From NCBI GenBank assembly GCA_009924885.1, contig RFQS01000036.1, positions 1 to 12,510 of the forward strand: a stretch of DNA of 12,510 nucleotides, read 5' to 3'. The stretch comes from Pseudomonadota bacterium. Lineage in GTDB: Bacteria; Cyanobacteriota; Vampirovibrionia; LMEP-6097. The translations under genes and the position numbers were made by a program. Positions 1 to 6,307 of this stretch are shown one piece after another. Position 1 is the stretch's first letter. Each line of letters opens with the position of its first letter. Under the pieces are notes generated by a model. That model worked only from the letters and a program-made list of their open reading frames with translations, was not told the origin of the DNA and made no database searches.

Positions 1-2
1 AA

Positions 3-863
3 CATAACGACCTAGGAAATGCCAATCAAGAACTAGATTTCGAGAGGGGAGTTAAATTAAGTAAAAGTAGATTTACCGTCATCGCTGGTAAATTAGCTAA
101 ATTAGAACGAGCTTTAATTAATTTCATGTTAGATAAAGCTACAGAAAACGGTTATCAAGAGTATAGCTTACCAGTAATAGTCAATTCTGATTCCCTTTAT
201 GGAACTGGTAATTTACCAAAATTTAAAGATGACCTTTTTAAAATAGAGGGCGAAGAGCTTTATTTAATTCCAACAGCAGAGGTTCCCCTGACTAATCTTC
301 ACCGCGATGAAATTCTCAAAGAAGAACAGCTACCTTTAAGAATGACAGCTTACACTCCTTGCTTTAGATCAGAAGCAGGTTCAGCGGGTAAAGATACACG
401 CGGCATCATCAGACAACACCAATTTAATAAAATAGAATTAGTCATTCTCTGTAAAGAAGAAGATGCTATAGCTGAACACGAAAGGCTTACTAATAACGCT
501 GAGTCTATTCTTCAAGCCCTAGAATTACCTTACAGAAAAGTTCAGCTCTGTGCTGGAGATTTAGGCTTCAGTGCGAGTAAATGCTATGACTTAGAAGTCT
601 GGTTTCCTAGCCAAGAAAAATATAGAGAAATCAGCAGCTGTAGCTGGTTTTCAGATTTTCAAGCAAGAAGAACACAAATAAGATTTAAACGCACTGATGA
701 ATCAGGAAAATCAAAAAATGAATTCGTTCATACTATTAATGGTTCAGGACTAGCAGTAGGTAGAACATTAGCTGCGATTATGGAAAATTATCAGGCAGAA
801 GATGGAAGCATAATAATACCTAAAGCCCTTAGACCTTATCTGAAGCAGAGTTCTCTAGTTTAA
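3..863 (+). CDS. serS: Seryl-tRNA synthetase, 3' part (start lies before the window)
   Basis: Class II aminoacyl-tRNA synthetase that activates serine with ATP and charges tRNA-Ser (and tRNA-Sec where present) in the cytosol. The frame is open from position 3 with no stop, and the first 41 codons before the ATG at 126 match the family (FERGVKLSKSRF, LERALINFML), so 126 is an internal methionine, not the start. About 286 residues of the catalytic domain are visible. Motif 2 is FRSEAGSAGKDTRG near 363-404 and is followed by the IRQHQFNKIEL stretch. GDLGFSASKCYDLEVW near 558-605 and motif 3 (NGSGLAVGRTLAAIMENYQ, about 738-794) form the serine and ATP site. The protein ends IIPKALRPYL, as typical for SerRS. 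The N-terminal tRNA-binding coiled-coil arm is off the window. Nothing looks damaged. Confidence 0.97.
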   Translation, partial: HNDLGNANQELDFERGVKLSKSRFTVIAGKLAKLERALINFMLDKATENGYQEYSLPVIVNSDSLYGTGNLPKFKDDLFKIEGEELYLIPTAEVPLTNLHRDEILKEEQLPLRMTAYTPCFRSEAGSAGKDTRGIIRQHQFNKIELVILCKEEDAIAEHERLTNNAESILQALELPYRKVQLCAGDLGFSASKCYDLEVWFPSQEKYREISSCSWFSDFQARRTQIRFKRTDESGKSKNEFVHTINGSGLAVGRTLAAIMENYQAEDGSIIIPKALRPYLKQSSLV

Positions 864-938
864 ATTTCATTAAGAAAAAAATTTAATCTAACAAGATTCT
901 TAATTCCTTGTTAATATTTAAAGTGTATTTATATTAAC

Positions 939-1088
939 ATGATGAATGGTGGAGCTGACATTTTAGATTTAGATGAAGTAATAGAAGTAGTTCTTGTAAA
1001 TGCACAAGAGAGATCAGAAGAACCTGTAAGCTTCTGGAAAAAGACATTTGAAGATTCACATATTGCATTAGGAGTTATCCAGAGCTAA
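939..1088 (+). CDS. Possible small protein, 49 aa, unknown function
   Basis: A 49-codon open frame starts ATG ATG and ends TAA, between serS and argF on the same strand. The product is acidic and reads like a real protein: MMNGGADILDLDEVIEVV at the start, then an FWKKTFEDSH segment, ending GVIQS. Codon use (GAT, GAA, GTA, TTA) resembles the neighbours. There is no Shine-Dalgarno sequence, but a TATATT at 930-935 lies 6 bp before the second ATG (942), so a leaderless transcript is possible. No family is recognised. It could also be a remnant of a longer gene or chance; the reading frame is supported only by composition and placement. Confidence 0.4.
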   Translation: MMNGGADILDLDEVIEVVLVNAQERSEEPVSFWKKTFEDSHIALGVIQS

Positions 1089-1107
1089 CCCCACTCGGAA
1101 GAACTAC

Positions 1108-1116
1108 TGATATAAT
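1108..1116 (+). promoter_or_regulatory. Extended -10 promoter of argF (TGATATAAT)
   Basis: TG at 1108-1109, one base, then a perfect TATAAT at 1111-1116: a consensus extended -10. No good -35 is seen around 1088-1093, which extended -10 promoters do not need. Only 7 bases separate the hexamer from the argF ATG at 1124, so transcription would begin at about the start codon itself (leaderless mRNA). Confidence 0.6.
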
Positions 1117-1123
1117 TAGGCTC

Positions 1124-2020
1124 ATGCCTAAACACTACTTGAGCGTAAACGATCTCAGCAAAGATGATCTATACAATTTATTAAACCACTCAGCAGAATT
1201 AAAAGCAGAGTTGAAAGCAGGCCAGGATCATTCTCATCTGCTTAAAGGTAAATCAATTGGAATGATTTTTGAAAAGCCTAGTCTTAGAACTAGAATTAGC
1301 TTTGAAGTAGGCATTAGCCAGCTAGGGGCACATCCAGTACTTCTTAACGCTCAAGAAATTATGATCAGTGGTAGAGAAAGCCGCTATGACGTCGCAAGGG
1401 TTATGTCACAGTACTTAGATATGCTGATGATAAGAACTTTTGGTCACGACGTAGTCGAGGAAATCGCAGAACACAGTTCAATTCCAGTGATTAATGGATT
1501 AACAGATTTAGAACATCCTTGTCAGACGCTTGCAGACTTACTTACAGTTCAAGAGCACTATGGGACACTAGATAATCTTAAAATAGCTTATATCGGAGAT
1601 GGTAATAACACTGCTAGAAGTCTTATGCTAGCTTGTACTAAGCTTGGAATAAAGATCTCTATAGCTTGCCCACTTGGTTATGAACCAGGAAAAGCCTATG
1701 AATCAGAATTCACTCACGTATGCCACGGTGTTGGTGAAGCTGCTAAAGACGCTGATGTTATCTACACCGATGTCTGGTCTAGCATGGGGCAAGAGAAAGA
1801 AGCTCAACTTCGCAAAGAACGCTTTGCTGGATATCAAGTAAATACTGCTCTACTTCAAGATTTTGCTAAACCTACAGCGATAGTCCTGCATTGCCTTCCA
1901 GCCCACAGAGGAGAGGAAATTACAGCAGAAGCTCTTAAAAATCACGAGTCTACTATTTTAAGACAGGCCGAAAACCGCTTGCATACGCAGAAAGCGATTA
2001 TGTTATCACTTAGAAATTGA
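1124..2020 (+). CDS. argF: Ornithine carbamoyltransferase
   Basis: Transfers the carbamoyl group of carbamoyl phosphate to ornithine to give citrulline, in cytosolic arginine biosynthesis. At 298 residues it is full length for the family. The carbamoyl-phosphate loop is FEKPSLRTR at residues 49-57. HPCQTLADLLT at 131-141 is the HPxQ motif. The DVWSSMGQE ornithine-binding SMG loop is at 216-224. The HCLPAHRGEEI motif, with the catalytic Cys257, is at 256-266. The ornithine-specific SMG and HCLP motifs separate it from aspartate carbamoyltransferase. No other arg genes are nearby, so it is not in an arg operon here. There is no clear ribosome binding site; the start is fixed by the family N-terminus and by the extended -10 just upstream. 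Its TGA stop runs into the inverted-repeat element that follows. The anabolic role is the default; a catabolic role (arcB) is less likely without arcA or arcC. Confidence 0.96.
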   Translation: MPKHYLSVNDLSKDDLYNLLNHSAELKAELKAGQDHSHLLKGKSIGMIFEKPSLRTRISFEVGISQLGAHPVLLNAQEIMISGRESRYDVARVMSQYLDMLMIRTFGHDVVEEIAEHSSIPVINGLTDLEHPCQTLADLLTVQEHYGTLDNLKIAYIGDGNNTARSLMLACTKLGIKISIACPLGYEPGKAYESEFTHVCHGVGEAAKDADVIYTDVWSSMGQEKEAQLRKERFAGYQVNTALLQDFAKPTAIVLHCLPAHRGEEITAEALKNHESTILRQAENRLHTQKAIMLSLRN

Positions 2021-2139
2021 GACCGATGCACAACTCCAATTTCTGCGTTTTAGTCGTCCTCATGATCCTCATGTACCCACAGGACACTGCGGTCATTCGT
2101 CCTCCTCAGCCTTGAACTTGTTCGTTGTGCATCGGTCTC
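2019..2139. repeat. 121-bp palindromic element with perfect 16-bp terminal inverted repeats
   Basis: The left arm GAGACCGATGCACAAC (2019-2034) is exactly complementary to the right arm at 2124-2139. Flanking and inner bases do not pair further, so the 16-bp arms define the ends. The 89-bp interior is visibly richer in G+C than its surroundings and contains a tandem pair of 9-mers, TCCTCATGA/TCCTCATGT, at 2057-2074. The left arm overlaps the last two bases of the argF stop codon. The element fills the gap between two convergent genes, so as RNA its long stem could help terminate either transcript. Size, ends and placement recall the small palindromic elements of Rickettsiales (from memory, not checked). 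No transposase is encoded; it would be a non-autonomous (MITE- or RPE-like) repeat. Confidence 0.75.
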
Positions 2140-2142
2140 TAA

Positions 2143-2181
2143 AATTAAGACCGCTTGCAATCATTAATTTCTACGTTTTAT
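2143..2181. repeat. Diverged second copy of the left end of the palindromic element
   Basis: Just past the right arm, ATTAAGACCG matches ATTGAGACCG at the element's left end, and ATTTCTACGTTTTA matches ATTTCTGCGTTTTA, at nearly the same spacing, with a small-indel stretch between. This tract covers the stop codon and last codons (KRRN) of the minus-strand hypothetical gene. It looks like a partial, older copy in the same orientation, or the edge of an element into which the first copy was inserted. Confidence 0.5.
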
Positions 2182-3120
2182 GTCTATCTGACTCTCAGGA
2201 GCAAGATCTAAAACCGTTAGCTTAGTGCTTTTATCTAAAGAAGCTTTTATATCAACATTGGAACTACTTGCCAAAAGAATAATATTAGATTTACTTACGG
2301 AAAGATTTACACCAAGGACATAGGTGAAAATAGAAAACTTATCACCGTTTACCATTTCAATATTAATAGAGCTATTACTCGGTAAAAACTCCATATATAC
2401 TTCATTTAAATCATTTTGCATAATTATGTTTAAATTTAATGCTGATTTTAGAAGACCACCACTAAGATACACTTGAGCTCCCTTAGCACCTAAAATCATC
2501 TCCCGGACATCAAGTAAGTCATTATGATCTATAGCAAATCTCCCTTCTTCATTTAGGAAAAAGATCTCATCTAATTTCTCTGGGAAGAGTTTAAAAGACT
2601 TGGCACTTAAATTTACATCAATCAATTTCAGGTCATACTCTTCTGCAAATTCCTTAATTTTAGATACATTATTTTTTGCAATTGAACGAGTATGAGGCGA
2701 ATAAGGATGCTTGCGAAAAGTTTCTAAATTAAGCTTAAGTGATTTATTTAGACGAACAGTTAACATATTTGCTAAAACTATTTCAGGTAAAGTATTTACA
2801 GACTCTTTAACTTTTTCAAGATTAATAATTTGATCTTCATTACCATCTAATTTGTCTAATAAAAACTCAAGATCAATAATAAGATTCTGAGGATATCTAT
2901 TATCTTGGGTCAAGCTATCCCAAAAGCTCACAGCTTCTCTATAATCCCTATCGTAAATTCCAAGATGTATTTTACCATCAGGTTTTTCTAGAACCATTTT
3001 CGTAGATATCTGCTTAAAAGGAAATTTCTCCTCAGCTTTTTCATCCCATGCTTGAGAGTCAGCTTGCTCCGCAATTTCGATTAAATTTTCAAATATAGAT
3101 TTAACCGATTTAGAATCCAT
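2164..3120 (-). CDS. Hypothetical protein, 318 aa
   Basis: I recognise no family. The N-terminal 100 residues are charged and probably helical (KSIFENLIEIAEQADSQAWD). The middle is mixed, with LETFRKHPYSPHTRSIAKNN and a lysine-rich AEEYDLKLIDVNLSAKSF stretch. The last 110 residues have alternating hydrophobic and polar positions with Ser and Asn turns (SKSNIILLASSSNVDIKAS, TKLTVLDLAPESQIDIKRRN), suggesting beta strands. There is no signal peptide or membrane segment and no cysteine is seen. The start ATG (3118-3120) opens a 74-bp gap shared with the divergent ABC-F gene. It has no clear Shine-Dalgarno sequence. The final codons lie in sequence resembling the neighbouring palindromic element, so the C-terminus may have been supplied or altered by it. 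The long, regular frame makes it a real gene. Confidence 0.8.
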   Translation of the reverse strand: MDSKSVKSIFENLIEIAEQADSQAWDEKAEEKFPFKQISTKMVLEKPDGKIHLGIYDRDYREAVSFWDSLTQDNRYPQNLIIDLEFLLDKLDGNEDQIINLEKVKESVNTLPEIVLANMLTVRLNKSLKLNLETFRKHPYSPHTRSIAKNNVSKIKEFAEEYDLKLIDVNLSAKSFKLFPEKLDEIFFLNEEGRFAIDHNDLLDVREMILGAKGAQVYLSGGLLKSALNLNIIMQNDLNEVYMEFLPSNSSINIEMVNGDKFSIFTYVLGVNLSVSKSNIILLASSSNVDIKASLDKSTKLTVLDLAPESQIDIKRRN

Positions 3121-3176
3121 AAAGACAATATCGGCAATTAAAATTAAGCCTAACTTAAGGATCAGCTGAAAAAGAA

Positions 3177-3185
3177 TGTTAAAAT
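3177..3185 (+). promoter_or_regulatory. Extended -10-like sequence before the ABC-F gene (TGTTAAAAT)
   Basis: TG, one base, then TAAAAT (five of six to TATAAT), ending 9 bases before the ATG at 3195. As at argF, a start about 7 bases downstream would leave almost no leader. No ribosome binding site is visible before the ATG, which fits that reading. Confidence 0.4.
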
Positions 3186-3194
3186 CAGAATCTT

Positions 3195-5135
3195 ATGCTC
3201 CTTCAGGCTACAGATCTTACTGTTAATTTCGGCACTCACCAAGTTCTGAGTGGAGTAAACCTGAGAATCACGAACCAAAGCAGAATTGGGCTTATCGGCG
3301 TCAATGGTGCAGGTAAATCGACTTTACTAAAATGCCTAACACAAGAAATGATACCTCAACAAGGCAGTGTAACTATCTCTCCACACGTACATATACAGTG
3401 CCTCACTCAGAACCCTGAATTAACAGCTACTAATACCCTTAAAGAAGAGCTTTATGGAGTATTTACCGAAATTATCGCATTCAAAGAAGAAGAAGCTGAG
3501 ATATTAAATAAGCTAGAGAATCTATCTGGTGAAGAATTTGATGAAGCAATACTCAGATTAGGTTTCTTGCAAGAAAGACTGGAACACTTAGATGTCGGAC
3601 GCATAGATGAAAAAATAGGTCGAATGATAACTGGCTTAGGATTCACTCTAGAAGAGCTAGATAGACCAGTAGGAAAATTCAGTGGTGGCTGGCAAATGCG
3701 TATTAATTTAGCCAAAGTGCTTTTACAAGAAGCAGATGTAATATTAATGGACGAGCCGACTAACCACTTAGATATGGCTGCCTGTGAGTGGCTTGAAGAT
3801 TTTTTAAAAAATTATCCCAAGGGTATACTGGTCGTTTCCCACGATAGAAGATTCTTAGATGAAGTCGTTACAGAGATAGCTGAATTAGAGAGAGGCGAAC
3901 TCACTATGTACTCAGCGAACTATACTCAATATCTAGAACAGCGTGAAGCTAACCGTGAAAGGCAGGCTGCTGCAGCTGAAAGACAGAGAAAAAGCTTAGA
4001 AGAACAAAGAGCTTTCGTAGACAGGTTTAGAGCAAGTGCTACAAAAAGCACACAGGCAAAGAGTCGTGAAAAACAGCTCGCTAAAATAGAAATTATAGAA
4101 GCCCCTAAAGGTGAACTTAAAAAATTATTCTTTAAATTTCCATTCCCAAATCCAAGTGGTAGAGAGGTTTTAAAAATCAGCAACCTTGCTAAAGCCTTTG
4201 GTGATCATAAATTATTTTCCAAAGTAAACGCAGATATAGAATGGAGCAAAGAAGAGCCTCAGCGTATTTTTATATTAGGGGAAAATGGCTGTGGTAAGAC
4301 CACCTTGTTCAAAATATTAATGGGCTTAGAAACACCTACCGAAGGCTCTATCTCATTTGAGGAAAGAGTTATCCTCGGTTACTATGCACAGCATCAGCTT
4401 CAGATATTAGACCCTGAGAAAACTGTACTTGAAACATTAGAAGAAGCCATGCCACCGACACAGCGTGGAGAGATTAGAAGCATATTAGGACGCTTCCTAT
4501 TTAGTAATGATCAGGTATTTAAAAAAGTTGGTCTTATCAGTGGTGGTGAAAAAGGTAGATTAGCGATGGCTAAATTAATGGTGACAGGTCCGAACACCTT
4601 ATTACTCGATGAACCCACTAACCACTTAGATATGCCGTCTCAAGAAGCGGTAGAGAACGCTCTATCAAGCTATGAAGGAACTGCCATTTGCATATCGCAT
4701 GATCGATATTTTATTAATAACCATGCTACGCAAATCTGGGAATTTAATAATGGCAGAATGATAGTCTTCAAAGGCTGTTATGCAGATTACCTTAAAAAAA
4801 GAAAAGCCCTGATCGAAGAATCTAGATTAAAAGCTGAAAAAGAAAATGCTAAATCTTCCAGCACAGTTAATGAAGAGCAGATACCAGCAGGCTTACAGCA
4901 TATACAAGAACGCAAACAATCTAAGGATGAGCAAAAACGATTAAAAAATTTAGAAAAGAATTTAAAAAATCTTGAAGCTCAAAAAGAAAATTTAGTAAAA
5001 GAACTTGCTAATCCAGATACAGCGAAAGACTTTGTTGCTCTAGAAAAACTCACTAAGGAGCTAGAAACTATCGAAACTAAAATAGCTGAAACCTCTAATG
5101 AATGGGAAGGTTTAGCAGAAAAAGTGGAAATTTAA
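3195..5135 (+). CDS. ABC-F family ATPase (Uup/YheS-like translation factor)
   Basis: Soluble protein with two ATP-binding cassettes and no membrane segments; ABC-F proteins bind the ribosomal E site and act on stalled or antibiotic-bound ribosomes. In 646 residues the order is: Walker A GVNGAGKST (35-43), signature FSGGWQMR (162-169), Walker B VILMDEPTNHLD (182-193), an Arg/Lys/Glu-rich helical linker at about 240-320 (the P-site tRNA interaction motif), second Walker A GENGCGKTT (362-370), signature ISGGEKGR (448-455), Walker B TLLLDEPTNHLD (468-479), and a charged C-terminal coiled coil (about 545-646). The DEPTNHLD pair and the linker are diagnostic of ABC-F. The C-terminal coil favours the Uup/YheS side over EttA. 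Which cellular job it does (quality control or antibiotic resistance) cannot be told from sequence. It lies 2 bp from the next gene, so the two form an operon. All catalytic motifs are intact. Confidence 0.93.
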   Translation: MLLQATDLTVNFGTHQVLSGVNLRITNQSRIGLIGVNGAGKSTLLKCLTQEMIPQQGSVTISPHVHIQCLTQNPELTATNTLKEELYGVFTEIIAFKEEEAEILNKLENLSGEEFDEAILRLGFLQERLEHLDVGRIDEKIGRMITGLGFTLEELDRPVGKFSGGWQMRINLAKVLLQEADVILMDEPTNHLDMAACEWLEDFLKNYPKGILVVSHDRRFLDEVVTEIAELERGELTMYSANYTQYLEQREANRERQAAAAERQRKSLEEQRAFVDRFRASATKSTQAKSREKQLAKIEIIEAPKGELKKLFFKFPFPNPSGREVLKISNLAKAFGDHKLFSKVNADIEWSKEEPQRIFILGENGCGKTTLFKILMGLETPTEGSISFEERVILGYYAQHQLQILDPEKTVLETLEEAMPPTQRGEIRSILGRFLFSNDQVFKKVGLISGGEKGRLAMAKLMVTGPNTLLLDEPTNHLDMPSQEAVENALSSYEGTAICISHDRYFINNHATQIWEFNNGRMIVFKGCYADYLKKRKALIEESRLKAEKENAKSSSTVNEEQIPAGLQHIQERKQSKDEQKRLKNLEKNLKNLEAQKENLVKELANPDTAKDFVALEKLTKELETIETKIAETSNEWEGLAEKVEI

Positions 5136-5137
5136 AA

Positions 5138-6307
5138 ATGCTCATTACTGAAGAAAACCTTATTTTATCAGCAGAAAAAGAACTAAAAGAAACTTGGGGG
5201 AAATTCGAAGAAATTCGTAATCATAACCAAATAAAAGTTTTAAAAGCATTCCAAACAGTAGGCATTCAGAATGTACACTATGGGTGGGTAACTGGCTATG
5301 GCTATGATGACCTCGGCAAAGATAAACTAGATCAGCTTTTCGCCACATGCTTCAATACCGAAGCTGCAATAGTTAGAAACCAATTAGTATCTGGCACTCA
5401 CGCTATTAGCTGTGCTGTATTAGGGAATCTCTCATCTGGAGATGAACTCGTAGCTGTTACAGGTAAGCCCTACGATACCTTAAATAGTGTGTTTCAGAGT
5501 TTTCAAGAAAAATATAAAATTAAATATCTTGAAGGTAAAGATAAATTATCCCCCAGCACCAAAGTCGCTCTCATACAGAGATCCAGGGGCTATGAATGGC
5601 GAGACAGTTACACATTAACTCATATTAAAACCCTTATTCAAGAAATAAGATTAAAGTCTCCTTCAGCAGTTATTTTCGTAGATAACTGTTATGGTGAATT
5701 CACTCAAATATTAGAGCCTACGGATATCGGTGCTGATATTATGGCTGGCTCTTTAATTAAAAACCCTGGTGGTGGCATAGTTGCAGCTGGTGCTTATATA
5801 GCTGGAAAAAAATCATGCGTAGAAGCCGCTGCTGATGTATTAACAGCCCCTGGGATTGGCATTCACGGTGGCTGTAACTTTGACCAGAATAGACTTATGC
5901 TTCAAGGATTTTTTCTTGCACCATCAGTAGTCTGTGAAGCATTAAAGGGTATGAGTCTTGCTGCTAAAGTTTTCTCAGACGCAGGATTAGAAACCATCCC
6001 TGAATACTCAGCTGACAGAAATGATGTGATACAAGCCATCAAATTTAATGATCCAGAAAAATTAATTAAATTCTGTGAATTAGTACAGAAAAATAGCCCA
6101 GTAAATTCAATGTTCAGTCCAATCCCAGCGGACATATCAGGATACCCAGATCAAGTCATTATGGCGTCTGGCTCTTTTGTAGAAGGTTCTAGCATAGAGC
6201 TTTCCGTAGATGGTCCCATGCGCCCCCCTTATATAGCGTATTTCCAAGGTGGACTAAGTTACGCACACACACGTTTCGTAATTAGTGAAATATTAAAATA
6301 CATTTAA
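5138..6307 (+). CDS. Methionine gamma-lyase family protein (PLP-dependent; 'aluminium resistance' family)
   Basis: Fold-type I PLP enzyme of the YnbB/'aluminium resistance protein' family, related to cystathionine and methionine gamma-lyases; the physiological substrate is not established. In the 389-residue form, the family motifs are QLVSGTHAI, GDELVAVTGKPYDT, ALIQRSRGYEWR, VDNCYGEFT (the Asp of this motif faces the PLP ring) and AGSLIKNPGGG, in which Lys208 is the expected Schiff-base lysine, followed by LTAPGIG and SIELSVDGPMRPPY. Length is slightly below the roughly 410 usual for the family. An in-frame ATG at 5102 lies inside the ABC-F gene; the ATG at 5138 is chosen because the family N-terminus begins near here and it follows the ABC-F stop by 2 bp. 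The 3' end overlaps the convergent giant gene by 15 bp. Confidence 0.92.
   Translation: MLITEENLILSAEKELKETWGKFEEIRNHNQIKVLKAFQTVGIQNVHYGWVTGYGYDDLGKDKLDQLFATCFNTEAAIVRNQLVSGTHAISCAVLGNLSSGDELVAVTGKPYDTLNSVFQSFQEKYKIKYLEGKDKLSPSTKVALIQRSRGYEWRDSYTLTHIKTLIQEIRLKSPSAVIFVDNCYGEFTQILEPTDIGADIMAGSLIKNPGGGIVAAGAYIAGKKSCVEAAADVLTAPGIGIHGGCNFDQNRLMLQGFFLAPSVVCEALKGMSLAAKVFSDAGLETIPEYSADRNDVIQAIKFNDPEKLIKFCELVQKNSPVNSMFSPIPADISGYPDQVIMASGSFVEGSSIELSVDGPMRPPYIAYFQGGLSYAHTRFVISEILKYI

Noticed and set aside
889..913. Possible terminator after serS: TAACAAG and its complement CTTGTTA with an 11-base loop
   Set aside because: The stem is 7 bp and AT-rich, the loop is large and no T-run follows directly; too weak to annotate.
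3452..4183. Open frames on the minus strand inside the ABC-F gene (3452-3715 and 3926-4183)
   Set aside because: They are antisense to a clear ABC-F coding frame, have low-complexity Ser- and Leu-rich translations and no family features.
5102..5137. Upstream start giving a 401-aa PLP enzyme
   Set aside because: The 12 extra residues (MGRFSRKSGNLK) are encoded within the 3' end of the ABC-F gene and do not look like the family N-terminus.
5160..6135. Open frames on the minus strand inside the PLP enzyme gene
   Set aside because: They are antisense shadows of a well-conserved protein.
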